DNA from: Burkholderiales bacterium
GTDB taxonomy: Bacteria > Pseudomonadota > Gammaproteobacteria > Burkholderiales > Burkholderiaceae_C
Assembly: GCA_016703325.1 (NCBI GenBank)
Contig: JADJCH010000068.1
Location: 1-47,457 of the forward strand
DNA length: 47,457 nucleotides
Reading direction: 5' to 3'
This document shows positions 1 to 8,958 of this stretch, one piece after another. A program made the position numbers and the translations under genes. Within the stretch, counting starts at the first letter, position 1. Each line of letters begins with the position of its first letter. Below the pieces are notes generated by a model that saw only the letters and a program-made list of their open reading frames with translations, did not search any database and was not told where the DNA came from.

Positions 1-1011
1 GCCAGCGCTACGTCGACCTGATCACCGACGACGCCGCGCGCGAGCGTTTCCGCGCCCGCAGCAAGGCCGTGGCCAGCATCCGCCAGTTCATGCTGGAGCA
101 CCACTTCCTGGAGGTGGAGACGCCCATGCTCCACCCGATTCCCGGCGGCGCCAACGCCAAGCCCTTCATCACCCACCACAACGCGCTGGACCAGGAGATG
201 TTCCTGCGCATCGCGCCGGGCTGTACCTCAAGCGGCTGGTGGTGGGCGGCTTCGAGCGGGTGTTCGAGATCAACCGCAACTTCCGCAACGAAGGCATCTC
301 GGTTCGGCACAACCCCGAATTCACGATGATGGAGTTCTACGCGGCCTGGTGGAACCACCGCGACCTGATGGACTTCACCGAGCAGGTGTTCCGCCATGCG
401 GCGCGCTCGGCCACCGGTTCGGCCCGTGTCACCTACGCCGGCCGCGAGGTTCACCTGGACGAACCCTTCGCCCGCCTGTCCGTGCGCCAGTCGCTGGTGG
501 TGCACGCCGGTCTGACCGACGAACAGGCCGGCGACGCCGCCTTCCTGCACGACAAGCTCAAGAGCCTGGGCGAGAGCCGCTGGCGCACTGGACGCTGCCG
601 GAGCTGCAGTTCGGCCTGTTCGAGGCGGTGGTGGAGGAGAAGCTCTGGCAGCCCACCTTCATCATCGACTACCCGGTGGAGGTCAGCCCGCTGGCGCGCG
701 CCAGCGACAGCAACCCGGCCATCACCGAACGCTTCGAGCTCTTCATCACCGGCCGGGAGTACGCCAACGGTTTCTCCGAGCTGAACGATGCCGAGGACCA
801 GGCCGAACGTTTCCAGTCCCAGGTGAAGAACAAGGAAGCCGGCGACGACGAGGCGATGTTCTACGACGCCGACTTCATCCGCGCGCTGGAATACGGCATG
901 CCCCCAACCGGCGGCTGCGGCATCGGCATCGACCGCCTGATCATGCTGATCACCGACAGCCCCAGCATCCGCGACGTGCTGCTGTTCCCGGCGCTGCGGC
1001 GCGAGGGGTGA
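1..1011 (+). CDS. lysS: Lysyl-tRNA synthetase, class II (3' part, two apparent frameshifts)
   Basis: Charges tRNA-Lys with lysine in the cytoplasm. The window opens inside the gene, so the anticodon-binding domain is missing and only the class II catalytic domain is present. Motif 2 is visible around FEINRNFRNEGISVRHNPEF, and motif 3 near the end as GCGIGIDRLIML. The product is read in three successive frames. One base seems lost near 219, where a P-E-L-Y-L-K context is expected, and one near 577, where a CCC run appears shortened before the codons for PLAHWTLPEL. Both sides match the family closely, so sequencing error is more likely than decay of an essential gene. Stop at 1009-1011. The family assignment is certain; the exact indel positions are inferred. 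Confidence 0.93.
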
Positions 1012-1022
1012 CGATGAGGCCC

Positions 1023-1049
1023 GCTCCGGGCTGAGGGACAGCCCGGAGC
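1023..1049 (+). terminator. Probable lysS terminator hairpin
   Basis: A perfect 10-bp stem (GCTCCGGGCT at 1023-1032 with AGCCCGGAGC at 1040-1049) closes a 7-base loop 11 bases after the lysS stop. The following tract is only CGTTCCC, so the U-run is poor. It may act as a weak intrinsic terminator or as a 3'-end stabiliser. Confidence 0.5.
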
Positions 1050-1138
1050 CGTTCCCGAAAGGGAGCGCCTATCATCCCGCCGTGACGCCCATCGGCTCCG
1101 GCACCCCTGCGAGCCCTTATTTTTTGACATCCAGATCC

Positions 1139-1534
1139 ATGGCCACCAAGACCGCCACCAAAACGGCAACCAAGACGGCTGCGAAGACCGCCGCGGCTGC
1201 GCCGGCCCCCGCACCCGCCAAAAAGGCCGCAGCCAAGAAGGCAGCCGCTGCGGCCAAGCCTTCGCTCACCAAGGCCGAGTTCATCGAAACCATCGCCAAG
1301 GACTTCGATCTGTCCAAGGCCCGCGCCGGCGACGTGCTGGAGCTGCTGGTCGAGACCATCAAGAAGCAGACCAAGAAGTCAGGCGCCTTCACTCTCTACG
1401 GCCTGGGCACCTTCAAGGTGGTCAAGCGCGCCGCCCGCAAGGGCCGCAACCCCCGCACCGGCGAGGAGGTGAAGATCAAGGCCTCCAAGACGGTGCGCTT
1501 CCAGCCCTCGCCCAAGTTCAAAGAGAGCCTTTGA
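1139..1534 (+). CDS. HU-family DNA-binding protein with lysine/alanine-rich N-terminal arm
   Basis: A 131-residue nucleoid-associated protein. Residues 1-41 form a low-complexity basic arm made of Thr-Lys-Thr-Ala units and Ala/Pro/Lys stretches, resembling the tail of eukaryotic histone H1. Residues 42-131 form an HU/IHF fold (KAEFIETIAKDFDLSKARA, then GLGTFKVVKRAARKGRNPRTGE, the DNA-gripping beta arm with its Arg-Asn-Pro motif). ATG 1139 is chosen because the arm starts there; an in-frame GTG at 1082 would add 19 unconvincing residues. No clear Shine-Dalgarno is seen. The arm probably adds non-specific DNA contacts (inference from analogous tailed HU proteins). The gene converges on the M48 protease gene. 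Confidence 0.9.
   Translation: MATKTATKTATKTAAKTAAAAPAPAPAKKAAAKKAAAAAKPSLTKAEFIETIAKDFDLSKARAGDVLELLVETIKKQTKKSGAFTLYGLGTFKVVKRAARKGRNPRTGEEVKIKASKTVRFQPSPKFKESL
1142..1190 (+). repeat. Short tandem repeat coding Thr-Lys-Thr-Ala units
   Basis: About four imperfect 12-base units (ACCAAGACCGCC, ACCAAAACGGCA, ACCAAGACGGCT, then a diverged GCGAAGACCGCC) encode the start of the basic arm of the HU-type protein. Synonymous differences between units suggest an old or selected repeat rather than a recent slippage event. Confidence 0.6.
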
Positions 1535-1562
1535 GCAGGGCTCTCCCCCGTTGCGGCTGACA

Positions 1563-1584
1563 CCGCTCAGCCTGCGCTGAGCGG
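1563..1584. terminator. Hairpin between convergent HU and M48 genes
   Basis: A perfect 9-bp stem (CCGCTCAGC at 1563-1571 with GCTGAGCGG at 1576-1584) with a 4-base loop spans the M48 stop codon, between the two converging genes. Neither side has a T-run, so any terminator role is weak. Confidence 0.3.
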
Positions 1585-2505
1585 CGGCGGTGCAAAGCGA
1601 CGGGGCGGTTTTCCGGCCCGCGCGTACAGGCCTTCCACCTTCGGCAGGCTGGCTTCGATGTCCTGGATGCGCGTCGAGCTCGATGGGTGCGTGGACAGGA
1701 ACTGCGGCGGAGCCCCCTTGGAGGCCTGCGCCATCTTCTGCCACAGCGACACGCCGGCGCGCGGGTTGTAGCCGCCACGCGCGGCGAGCTCCATGCCGAC
1801 CAGGTCGGCCTCGGACTCGTCTTCGCGGCCGAACTTCAGTGTCAGCAGCTGGCCACCCATGCTGGCCGCGCCCCGGCCGAGTTCGCCCAGGCCCAGCAGG
1901 GCCGCACCGATCTCGATCGCGCCGCGGGTGGCCATCTGCTTGCCCATGCGCTCGCGGGCATGCTCACGCAGGGCATGCGCCATCTCGTGGCCCATGATCA
2001 TCGCCACCTCATCGTCACTGAGCTGCAGCTGCTGCAGGATGCCGACGTAGAACGCGATCTTGCCGCCCGGCATGCAAAACGCGTTGATGGTCTTGGCGCC
2101 GATCAGGCTGACCTCCCACTTCCACTGCTTCGCCCGAGGGTTCCACTCGTAGGTGTAGGGGATCAGGCGCTGGGCAATGGTGTTGAGGCGCAGCATCTGC
2201 GGATGGTCGGCCGGCGCCAGGGCACCCTTGCCGCTGGCTTCCTGGCGCATCTGCAGGTACTGCTGCTGCGCGGCCTGCTCGATCTGCCCGGCCGAGACCA
2301 ACTTGGTGAACTTGGAGTTGCCTCCCATCTCCACGCCTTCGCGCGCCAGCAGCGGCCCGGCGGCAGCGGCCGCACCGGCGCCGACCAGCAGCCGGGTGAA
2401 CAGGCGGCGCTGGGGGTCGCTGGTGTGCAGCGCACAGCCGCAGTCGCCGCGATGCAGGTCGATGCGGGTGGTGATCTCGGCGTCGGTGACGAAGGTCGGT
2501 TCCAT
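1567..2505 (-). CDS. M48 family zinc metalloprotease, probably periplasmic
   Basis: A 312-residue zinc metallopeptidase of the M48 family (BepA/YfgC/LoiP-like), likely acting in periplasmic protein quality control. The zinc-binding HExxH is HEMAH at residues 173-177, and the third ligand probably lies in EDESEADLVGME about 50 residues later. Residues 32-52 (QRRLFTRLLVGAGAAAAAG) have a twin arginine followed by an alanine-rich hydrophobic stretch, so export by the Tat route is plausible. They lie about 30 residues in, after a cysteine-containing lead (DCGCALH), which is unusual for a signal. ATG 2505 is the only start giving a sensible N-terminus, although the frame stays open far upstream through the neighbouring transporter gene. 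The substrate is unknown. Confidence 0.85.
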   Translation of the reverse strand: MEPTFVTDAEITTRIDLHRGDCGCALHTSDPQRRLFTRLLVGAGAAAAAGPLLAREGVEMGGNSKFTKLVSAGQIEQAAQQQYLQMRQEASGKGALAPADHPQMLRLNTIAQRLIPYTYEWNPRAKQWKWEVSLIGAKTINAFCMPGGKIAFYVGILQQLQLSDDEVAMIMGHEMAHALREHARERMGKQMATRGAIEIGAALLGLGELGRGAASMGGQLLTLKFGREDESEADLVGMELAARGGYNPRAGVSLWQKMAQASKGAPPQFLSTHPSSSTRIQDIEASLPKVEGLYARAGKPPRRFAPPPLSAG

Positions 2506-2675
2506 GCAACTCGGCTTCAGGCAGCGGTGGTCGTCGTGAGGATGTGGCAGCTGAGACTGTGGCAGCCGGAAAAAGATTCCCGGGCCGTTGCGCAGCATAA
2601 CGAAGCAGGCGGTCGAACGGTTGGCAACCCGGGTGCAGCCGGCAGAAGGCCCGGCACGAGGAAATCCGTGGACGC

Positions 2676-4331
2676 TCAGCCGCTGGAAGCGGTGGCCGGC
2701 TCCGGCTCCAGCGCGCGCACCTGGGCCCGCAAGGCCCAGAGCATCCCCAGCGCCGGCAATGCCAGCACGGTGGAGACGATGAAGAAGGTGGGCCAGCCGA
2801 TCGATTCGGCCAGCACCCCGGCGAGCGGCCCCACCCAGACCCGCCCCACCGAAGCGAAGGCCGACAGCAGCGCGTACTGCGTGGCACTGAAGCGCCGGCT
2901 GGTCAGGCTCATCAGGAAGGCCACGAAGGCGGCGGTGCCCATGCCGCCGCTGAGGTTCTCGAAGGCGATCACCATCAGCAGCCCGCCGTCCACCGGGGTG
3001 GGCTGTGCCAGGTGCAGGAAACCCCAGTCGAAGGCCGGCACCACCCAGCCCGGCAGGGCGCCCTTGCCGTGCATTGCCAGCCACCAGAAGCCCAGGTTGC
3101 TGGCCGCCTGCAGCACACCGAACAGCAGCAGGGAGCGCCACAGTCCCAGCCGCAGCATCAGTGCACCACCCAGCACCGCACCGGCGATGGTCAGCCACAG
3201 GCCGATGAGTTTGTTGACCACCCCCACCTCCGCCGAACCGAAGGCCATGCTCTTGAGCAGGAAGGGCGTCATCAATGAGCCGGCAAAGGCGTCTCCCAGC
3301 TTGTAGAGCACCACAAATCCCAGGAAGGCCCAGGCCCCCGGTTGTGCAAAGTAGCTGGCCAGCCCGCCCAGCAGGGTCTGGAAACGCGCACGCCGCGCCG
3401 CCCAGGCGGCCAGCGGCAGGGTCAACGCGATGCCGGCCAGCAGCGCAGCCAGGTCCACCCAGCGCTGGCGCAGCAGCGGGCTGAGCGAGCTGCCCTCCAG
3501 CAGCGGGGTGAGCCCCCAACCGGCCAGCGGCGCCAGTACGCGGTCCGTGATGACATAACCGGACACCACCGCCGCCACCACCGCCAGGAAACCGACCAGG
3601 TCCTGTCTCATCGAGACCCCCGGTGCAGATTCCTCCGGGCGGAGTTCGGGCAGCCGCGGCAGCGCCACCGTGCCGAGCAGCGCCGACACCGCCAGCAGCA
3701 GCGCCATCAGGCGATAGACCTCCGGCCAGGTCCAGGGGGCAGCGCTGCCGGCGTCGCCCACCAGGGCGTTGGCCGGGTCGGTCCAGATCAGCGCCACGCC
3801 GCCGGAGAGGATCATTGCGAGCCGGTAACCCAGCACCTTGAGCGAGGAGCCCAGGCCCCGTTCGCCGCCGGGCAACAGGTCGGTGGTGTAGGCGTCGATC
3901 ACCACGTCCTGCGTGGCCGAGAGAAAGGCCACCGCCACCGCCAGCAGCGCAAAGGCCTGCAGTGCCGTCTTCGGCGGTGTGGCCGCCATGACCAGCAGCA
4001 CCCCACCCAGCGCCAGCTGGCTGGCCACCATCCAGCCACGGCGCCGACCGAGCCAGGGCAGGTCGAAGCGGTCCATCAGCGGCGCCCAGAGAAACTTGAA
4101 GGTGTAGGGCAGGCCCACCAGGCTGAGAAAGCCGATGGTGGCCACGTCCAGCCCCTCCAGGCTCAGCCAGGCCTGCATCGACTGCCCCGTCAGCGCCAGC
4201 GGCAGCCCGGAGGCGAATCCCATCCAGACCAGCACCGCCATGCGCCAAGCGCGCAGAACGCCGTCCCGGCCGCGTTTGGGAGAAGGAGAGCCCGGAAGAG
4301 GCCGGGATCCGGAAGGCGCGACGAGAGACAT
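2676..4331 (-). CDS. AmpG-family MFS transporter
   Basis: A 551-residue inner-membrane transporter of the AmpG/PAT group. AmpG proteins import anhydromuropeptides for cell-wall recycling and can affect beta-lactamase induction. The N-terminal helix pair reads GFASGLPLALTGQSMQAWL, followed by the family-typical LVGLPYTFKFLWAPLMDRF. Roughly 12-14 hydrophobic segments alternate along the protein, with a conserved acidic ATQDVVIDAYTTDLL region in the middle. The start at ATG 4331 leaves a 25-residue basic lead before the first helix. It lies 170 bases upstream of the M48 gene on the same strand, and co-transcription is possible but not shown. The muropeptide substrate is inferred from family membership only. 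Confidence 0.85.
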   Translation of the reverse strand: MSLVAPSGSRPLPGSPSPKRGRDGVLRAWRMAVLVWMGFASGLPLALTGQSMQAWLSLEGLDVATIGFLSLVGLPYTFKFLWAPLMDRFDLPWLGRRRGWMVASQLALGGVLLVMAATPPKTALQAFALLAVAVAFLSATQDVVIDAYTTDLLPGGERGLGSSLKVLGYRLAMILSGGVALIWTDPANALVGDAGSAAPWTWPEVYRLMALLLAVSALLGTVALPRLPELRPEESAPGVSMRQDLVGFLAVVAAVVSGYVITDRVLAPLAGWGLTPLLEGSSLSPLLRQRWVDLAALLAGIALTLPLAAWAARRARFQTLLGGLASYFAQPGAWAFLGFVVLYKLGDAFAGSLMTPFLLKSMAFGSAEVGVVNKLIGLWLTIAGAVLGGALMLRLGLWRSLLLFGVLQAASNLGFWWLAMHGKGALPGWVVPAFDWGFLHLAQPTPVDGGLLMVIAFENLSGGMGTAAFVAFLMSLTSRRFSATQYALLSAFASVGRVWVGPLAGVLAESIGWPTFFIVSTVLALPALGMLWALRAQVRALEPEPATASSG

Positions 4332-4415
4332 CGAACGATTCTAGGAGGACGGCTCCACACCCCTGCGAGCCCGGGCGTCACCCGTGCGCGGCAGCGTCAC
4401 GGAGGTTCACGGACA

Positions 4416-4949
4416 ATGCTTGGCATGTCCGTGCCGTCCCCTGCCTGCGTCACCGAACGCACCGAACCCCCCTTCACCCGCCAGGAGTTCCGCCAGGCAC
4501 TGGGCCTGTTCGCCACCGGCGTGACCATCGTCACCGCCCGAGCGGCGGATGGCAGCCCGGTCGGATTGACGGTGAACTCCTTCAATTCGGTGTCCATGTC
4601 TCCACCGCTGGTGCTGTGGAGCCTGGCGCGGGTGGCCGGCTCTCTGCCGGCGTTTTCCCGCGGATCGCACTACGCCATCCACATCCTCGCGGCCGAGCAG
4701 CGTGCGCTGGCCGAACGCTTCGCCACCCGGGAGATCGACCGCTTTGCCGACCTGGACTGGAGCGAAGGGGCGGGCGGCATCCCGTTGATCGACGGCGCCG
4801 CGGCGGTGCTGGAATGCTCCAACCGCAGCCGCTACGAAGAGGGGGACCACGTCATCTTCGTCGGCGAGGTGGAGCAGTGCCGCTGGAGGGCCGACGCGTC
4901 GCCACTGATCTTCCACGGCGGGCGGTTCTACACTGAACTGCCGCTGTAG
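4416..4949 (+). CDS. Flavin reductase-like domain protein (FMN-binding split barrel)
   Basis: A 177-residue cytoplasmic protein of the flavin reductase-like family (HpaC/RutF type). Members reduce FMN or FAD with NAD(P)H to feed a partner monooxygenase. Family landmarks are RQALGLFATGVTIVTARA, SPVGLTVNSFNSVSMSPPLVLW (flavin contact) and the C-terminal GDHVIFVGEVEQCRW with FHGGRFY. GGAGG at 4401-4405 sits 10 bases before ATG 4416; ATG 4425 is a second possible start. No monooxygenase gene lies next to it, so its partner is unknown. It is divergent from the AmpG-like gene. Confidence 0.87.
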   Translation: MLGMSVPSPACVTERTEPPFTRQEFRQALGLFATGVTIVTARAADGSPVGLTVNSFNSVSMSPPLVLWSLARVAGSLPAFSRGSHYAIHILAAEQRALAERFATREIDRFADLDWSEGAGGIPLIDGAAAVLECSNRSRYEEGDHVIFVGEVEQCRWRADASPLIFHGGRFYTELPL

Positions 4950-5016
4950 CGCACTGTCACGGCCAATCTGCGCCGTGCAGCGGGCCAAGCCTTGACAGCG
5001 ACCGGCGGTCACGCCT

Positions 5017-6111
5017 TCATCGATCTCCCGCCGGGGAGCCTGGGGTCCCGGTCGCAGTGGCGAGCAGACGCTGCGACAGCTGCCGGCCCCATTCAATGCC
5101 GGGCAACTCGATCCAGCGGTAGACAACCCAAGCAAACGCGTAGGAACCGACAGTGACGAAGCCGAACATCGCGGCCACGCGAACCGGTGGGCTCCATTGC
5201 TTGAGCAGCGTGGAGTGGGCGATGGCCAGCCCGAAAGCAGAGATGAGAAAGCCGTGAAAGAGGTAGACCGCGTAGGACATCTCGGAAGCGAAATGGATCC
5301 AGCGCCCGCGCAACCAAGCCGGCAACAGCCCCAGCGATTCGCGGTGGACCATCACTGACATCGCCAGGGCCAGGAGGGGCGGAGCAAGGCGACGATCCAG
5401 CGCCGCGAACAGCATGGCCACTGCCACCATGCGCCAAGTCTTGGCCCTGCAGATCAGCATGCCCGCGAGAAATTGGTGAAGTTTCAGCACCAGCAGGGAC
5501 TGCTCGGTGATCACCAGATGGCGACGCGCCAGCCAGGCCAGCAGCAGGCTGACCGCCACCGCTGCGATGAGAGCCTTCACCTTCCAGCGATCGAACGCCA
5601 GCAGAAGAAAGGGAAACACCGCATAGAACTGCATCTCCAGCCCCAGACTCCAGTCCGGCAACATGGTCGTGGCGGACCACTGAGGCAGCATGCCAAAGAC
5701 AAAGCTCAGATGGAGCAGGACATTGCTGAGCGAATACTCGATCGACGCGGGCCGGTAGACGGCCTCGTGTTCCCAGGCCGACGGATTCAGGTCCTGCAGG
5801 GCCTGGTAGCCGGCCAGGAAATAGGGCGCCGTCACGACCGCCAGGCCGAGTGCCAAATAGTAGGCCGGAGCGAGCCGGAAATACCGGCGCAACCAGAAGC
5901 GCAGGCGATTGCGTCCCTGGCTCAATGGCTCCGCCGTTCCCCTGGCGTCGGCCTGCGCCACCATGAGGAAGCCGGAGATCATCATGAAAAGATCCACCGC
6001 GTACTTGGGCGAGGGCAGGGGCACGCCGTACCAGCCGCCCCAGATCATGCAATGCGCCGCAAGCACCCAGAAGGCTGCCAGTGCACGCAGTGCCGCGATG
6101 GAATGAAACAT
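5017..6111 (-). CDS. Acyltransferase family 3 membrane protein (OafA/YrhL type)
   Basis: A 364-residue integral membrane acyltransferase. This family moves acetyl or other acyl groups onto surface sugars such as O-antigen, exopolysaccharide or peptidoglycan. The N-terminus (SIAALRALAAFWVLAAH) carries the family Arg and helix-1 His, and FWLRRYFRLAPAYYLAL gives the R-x-x-R-x-x-P-like loop. About ten hydrophobic helices follow. ATG 6111 matches the family N-terminus exactly, though no Shine-Dalgarno is visible. Codon use is less GC-rich than in the flanking genes, and the gene stands alone between unrelated housekeeping genes, so acquisition by transfer is plausible. The acceptor sugar cannot be told. 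Confidence 0.87.
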   Translation of the reverse strand: MFHSIAALRALAAFWVLAAHCMIWGGWYGVPLPSPKYAVDLFMMISGFLMVAQADARGTAEPLSQGRNRLRFWLRRYFRLAPAYYLALGLAVVTAPYFLAGYQALQDLNPSAWEHEAVYRPASIEYSLSNVLLHLSFVFGMLPQWSATTMLPDWSLGLEMQFYAVFPFLLLAFDRWKVKALIAAVAVSLLLAWLARRHLVITEQSLLVLKLHQFLAGMLICRAKTWRMVAVAMLFAALDRRLAPPLLALAMSVMVHRESLGLLPAWLRGRWIHFASEMSYAVYLFHGFLISAFGLAIAHSTLLKQWSPPVRVAAMFGFVTVGSYAFAWVVYRWIELPGIEWGRQLSQRLLATATGTPGSPAGDR

Positions 6112-6262
6112 GTTTGGATTATGGTGTCCGGCTCCCGGCGCAGGCACAGGTGCCATCGCTCCGGGTAGGAGGGCCCCAGCGCAATGGCGGCGCCAGGACC
6201 GTCCAGGCCCCTTGAAATCTGCCGTCCCCAACCTACATGGCAGCGTATCGAAGGAGCCTTGC

Positions 6263-6688
6263 ATGCACATCGTCTGCCCCCACTGCCAAGCCACCAACCG
6301 CGTCCCCGAGGAGCGCCGGCACGACGGCCCCACCTGTGGTCGCTGCGGCGCCAGCCTGTTGGACGGCCAGCCGGTGGAACTCGGGGATGCCAACTTCGAA
6401 GCGGTCGTCGGCAAGACCGATCTGCCGGTTCTGGTGGATTTCTGGGCACCCTGGTGCGGCCCCTGCCGGCAGATGGCGCCGCATTTCGCGCAGGCCGCCG
6501 GCCAGTTGCGCGGCGAGGTGCTGTTCGCCAAGGTCAACAGCGACGATCACCAGCGCACCGCCGGGCGTTTTGCCATCCGCTCCATCCCGACGATGGTGCT
6601 GATGCAGGGTGGCCGGGAGGTTGCCCGCATGAGCGGTGCGATGCCCGCCGGCCAGATCGCCCAGTGGGTGCAGCAGCAGCTGCGCTGA
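6263..6688 (+). CDS. trxC: Thioredoxin 2
   Basis: A 141-residue cytoplasmic disulfide reductase. The N-terminal zinc module has paired cysteines at C5/C8 (CPHC) and C25/C28 (CGRC). The thioredoxin fold follows, with active site WCGPC at residues 64-68 and the cis-proline motif SIPTMVLMQGG. The zinc module separates TrxC from TrxA; in Escherichia coli trxC belongs to the OxyR response, but no such site was found here. AAGGAG at 6251-6256 sits six bases before ATG 6263. It converges on the acetoacetyl-CoA synthetase gene. Confidence 0.96.
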   Translation: MHIVCPHCQATNRVPEERRHDGPTCGRCGASLLDGQPVELGDANFEAVVGKTDLPVLVDFWAPWCGPCRQMAPHFAQAAGQLRGEVLFAKVNSDDHQRTAGRFAIRSIPTMVLMQGGREVARMSGAMPAGQIAQWVQQQLR

Positions 6689-6708
6689 GCGTCGGGTGGG
6701 TGACGGGT

Positions 6709-8778
6709 TCAGCTCTGGGCCGCGCGCTGCGCCGCGTAGGCGACGAACCAGTCCAGGCTGGCCGCATTGGCCATGGCGTCGCGTTTGACCACGCTGTCCG
6801 GCGCGGCGCCCAGCAGCAGGCGTTTGACCGGCAGCTCCATCTTCTTGCCCGACAGGGTGCGCGGGATGGCCGGCACCTGCAGCACCTCGTCGGGCACGTA
6901 GCGTGGCGACAGCGCCTCCCGGATCGAGGAGGCGATGCGGGCTGACAGCCCCGCGTCCAGCTGCAGCCCCTCGCGCAGCACCACGAAAAGCGGCATCCAG
7001 CTGGGCCGCCCCAGGTACTCGAAGTCCACCACCAGGCTGTCCACCACCTCCGGCACGGCTTCCACCGCACGGTAGATCTCGGCGGTGCCCATGCGCACGC
7101 CGTGGCGGTTGATGGTGGTGTCGCTGCGGCCATAGATCACCGCGCCCACCACACCGTCATGAGGGTAGGGGATCAGGCGGATCCAGTCACCGTGCCGCCA
7201 CACCGGCCCCGGGAAGTGGCCATCGGCACTGCCGCCCGGATAGCTGTCGAAGTAACTGTCGTGGTAGCGCCGCCCATCGGCATCGTCCCAGAACTGCAGC
7301 GGCATCGACGGCATCGGTCGCACGCAGATCAGCTCGCCGACCTGGTCGAGCACCGGGGCTCCGCGGCCCTGGGCATCGGGGTCGCTCCAGGCCTGCACGG
7401 CCGCCCCCAGGCAGCGGCACTGCATCTCCCCGCGCCGCTGCGGCAGCGTCGGCAGCCCCCCGATGAAGGCCCCAGCGATGTCGGTGCCGCCGGCGATGGT
7501 GCTGATCCAGATGTTGCGCCCCTCCACCTTGGGCAGCTGGGCCCAGAGCCAGTCGTAGCACTCATCGGCCAGAGGTGAGCCGGTGGAGCCCACGGCTCGC
7601 AGCCGCGACAGGTCGGCCAGGCGCTGCGGCTCCACGCCGGACTTCAGGCAGTTGGCGTGGAAGGCGGCACCGGCACCGAAGAAGGTGCAGCCGGTTTCAG
7701 CGGAAAACCGCCACAGCGTGCCCCAGTCCGGCACCTCACCGCGGCCGGCCGGGCTGCCGTCGTACAGGCAGAGGGTGGTGCCGCCCAACAAGGCGTTGAC
7801 CTGGCAGTTCCACATGATCCAGGCGGTGGAGGTGGCCCAGTGGAAACGGTCGCCAGTCTCGACGCTGGGGCCGAGGTTGTTGTGCAGCACCAGCATCTTC
7901 AAGGCCTCGACCATCACGCCGCCGTGGCTGTGCACGATGGGTTTGGGCAGGCCGGTGGTGCCGCTGGAGTAGACGATCCACAGCGGGTGGTCGAAGGGCA
8001 GCCAGACGGGCTCGAACTCCGGGTCGCCCGCGGTGAGCACCCGCAGGTCGTGGCAGCGCCGTCCGGGTGCAGCAAAGTCCTCCGGGTCGGCCTCGCGCAG
8101 CAGGTAGGGCCAGAGCACGAAGTGTTCGATGCTGGGCAACCCGTCCAGCAGTTCGGCCAGCACCGGCCGGCGGTCGTGATCGCGGCCGCCCCAGCTGGAG
8201 CCGTCGCAGGCGATCAGCACCTTGGGCTCGATCTGGCGAAAGCGGTCCAGCACCGCCACCGGCCCCATCTCCGGCGAACACAGCGACCAGATGGCCCCCA
8301 GGCTGGCACAGGCCAGGAAGGCGATCACCGCCTGCGGCGTGTTGGGCAGATAGGCCACCACCCGGTCACCCGGCTGCACCCCCAGCCGGCGCAGCGACAC
8401 CGCCAGCGACGCCACCTGGCGCTGCAGCTCCAGCCAGCTCAGCTCCAGGCTGCAGCCGTCCTCATGCATCCACTCATTGCGGAACACCACCGCCGGGTGG
8501 CCCGCGCCGTAGGCCGCATCGGCGTGGCGGAACACCTGGCGTGCGTAGTTGACCTGCGCGCCCGGGAACCAACGCGCACCGGGCATGCGGTCCTCGGCCA
8601 GCACCACCTCGAACGGAGTCGGCGACTGCAGGTCAAAGTACGACCAGATGGAGCCCCAGAAACCCGCCAGATCGTCCACCGACCAGCGCCACAGCGCCTC
8701 GTAGTCGGGGAAGTTCAGGCCATGTCGCTCGGCCAGCCAGCGCTGGTAATGGGTGATCCTGGCTTCGGGCAGTGGCAT
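6709..8778 (-). CDS. Acetoacetyl-CoA synthetase
   Basis: A 689-residue adenylate-forming enzyme that activates acetoacetate with ATP and CoA, usually linked to ketone-body or polyhydroxybutyrate turnover. The adenylation motif YSSGTTGLPKPIV lies at residues 270-282, and the C-terminal catalytic lysine context SGKKMELPVK is near the end. The N-terminal signature FWGSIWSYFDL and PGARWFPGAQVNYAR separate this family from acetyl-CoA synthetase. ATG 8778 is preferred because AAGGA sits seven bases upstream and the protein then begins at the family N-terminus; an ATG at 8802 is the alternative. No partner CoA-transferase or PHB genes lie nearby. Confidence 0.93.
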   Translation of the reverse strand: MPLPEARITHYQRWLAERHGLNFPDYEALWRWSVDDLAGFWGSIWSYFDLQSPTPFEVVLAEDRMPGARWFPGAQVNYARQVFRHADAAYGAGHPAVVFRNEWMHEDGCSLELSWLELQRQVASLAVSLRRLGVQPGDRVVAYLPNTPQAVIAFLACASLGAIWSLCSPEMGPVAVLDRFRQIEPKVLIACDGSSWGGRDHDRRPVLAELLDGLPSIEHFVLWPYLLREADPEDFAAPGRRCHDLRVLTAGDPEFEPVWLPFDHPLWIVYSSGTTGLPKPIVHSHGGVMVEALKMLVLHNNLGPSVETGDRFHWATSTAWIMWNCQVNALLGGTTLCLYDGSPAGRGEVPDWGTLWRFSAETGCTFFGAGAAFHANCLKSGVEPQRLADLSRLRAVGSTGSPLADECYDWLWAQLPKVEGRNIWISTIAGGTDIAGAFIGGLPTLPQRRGEMQCRCLGAAVQAWSDPDAQGRGAPVLDQVGELICVRPMPSMPLQFWDDADGRRYHDSYFDSYPGGSADGHFPGPVWRHGDWIRLIPYPHDGVVGAVIYGRSDTTINRHGVRMGTAEIYRAVEAVPEVVDSLVVDFEYLGRPSWMPLFVVLREGLQLDAGLSARIASSIREALSPRYVPDEVLQVPAIPRTLSGKKMELPVKRLLLGAAPDSVVKRDAMANAASLDWFVAYAAQRAAQS

Positions 8779-8958
8779 CGGAGCGTCCTTGTGCGTCCAC
8801 ATCCCCGAGGGAGCTGCGCATTTGTTCTTGGGCCGTACCGCCGCGGCGTGATGGACCTGCCGGCGCCATCCGCCCCGCAGTCGGCACGTATTCAACTTGC
8901 ATGGTGCCGCGAGATGAAAGAAATGACCAGATGCGTGACGAAAGGTGTCGGCTGGCGG

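Noticed and set aside
1124..1129. TTGACA as -35 box of the HU-type gene
   Set aside because: It is only ten bases before the ATG, so no -10 and start site can fit between.
2506..4248. Upstream extension of the M48 protease frame through the AmpG-like gene
   Set aside because: The frame is open only because of GC bias; the AmpG-like gene in another frame has clear family sequence, and the protease starts naturally at 2505.
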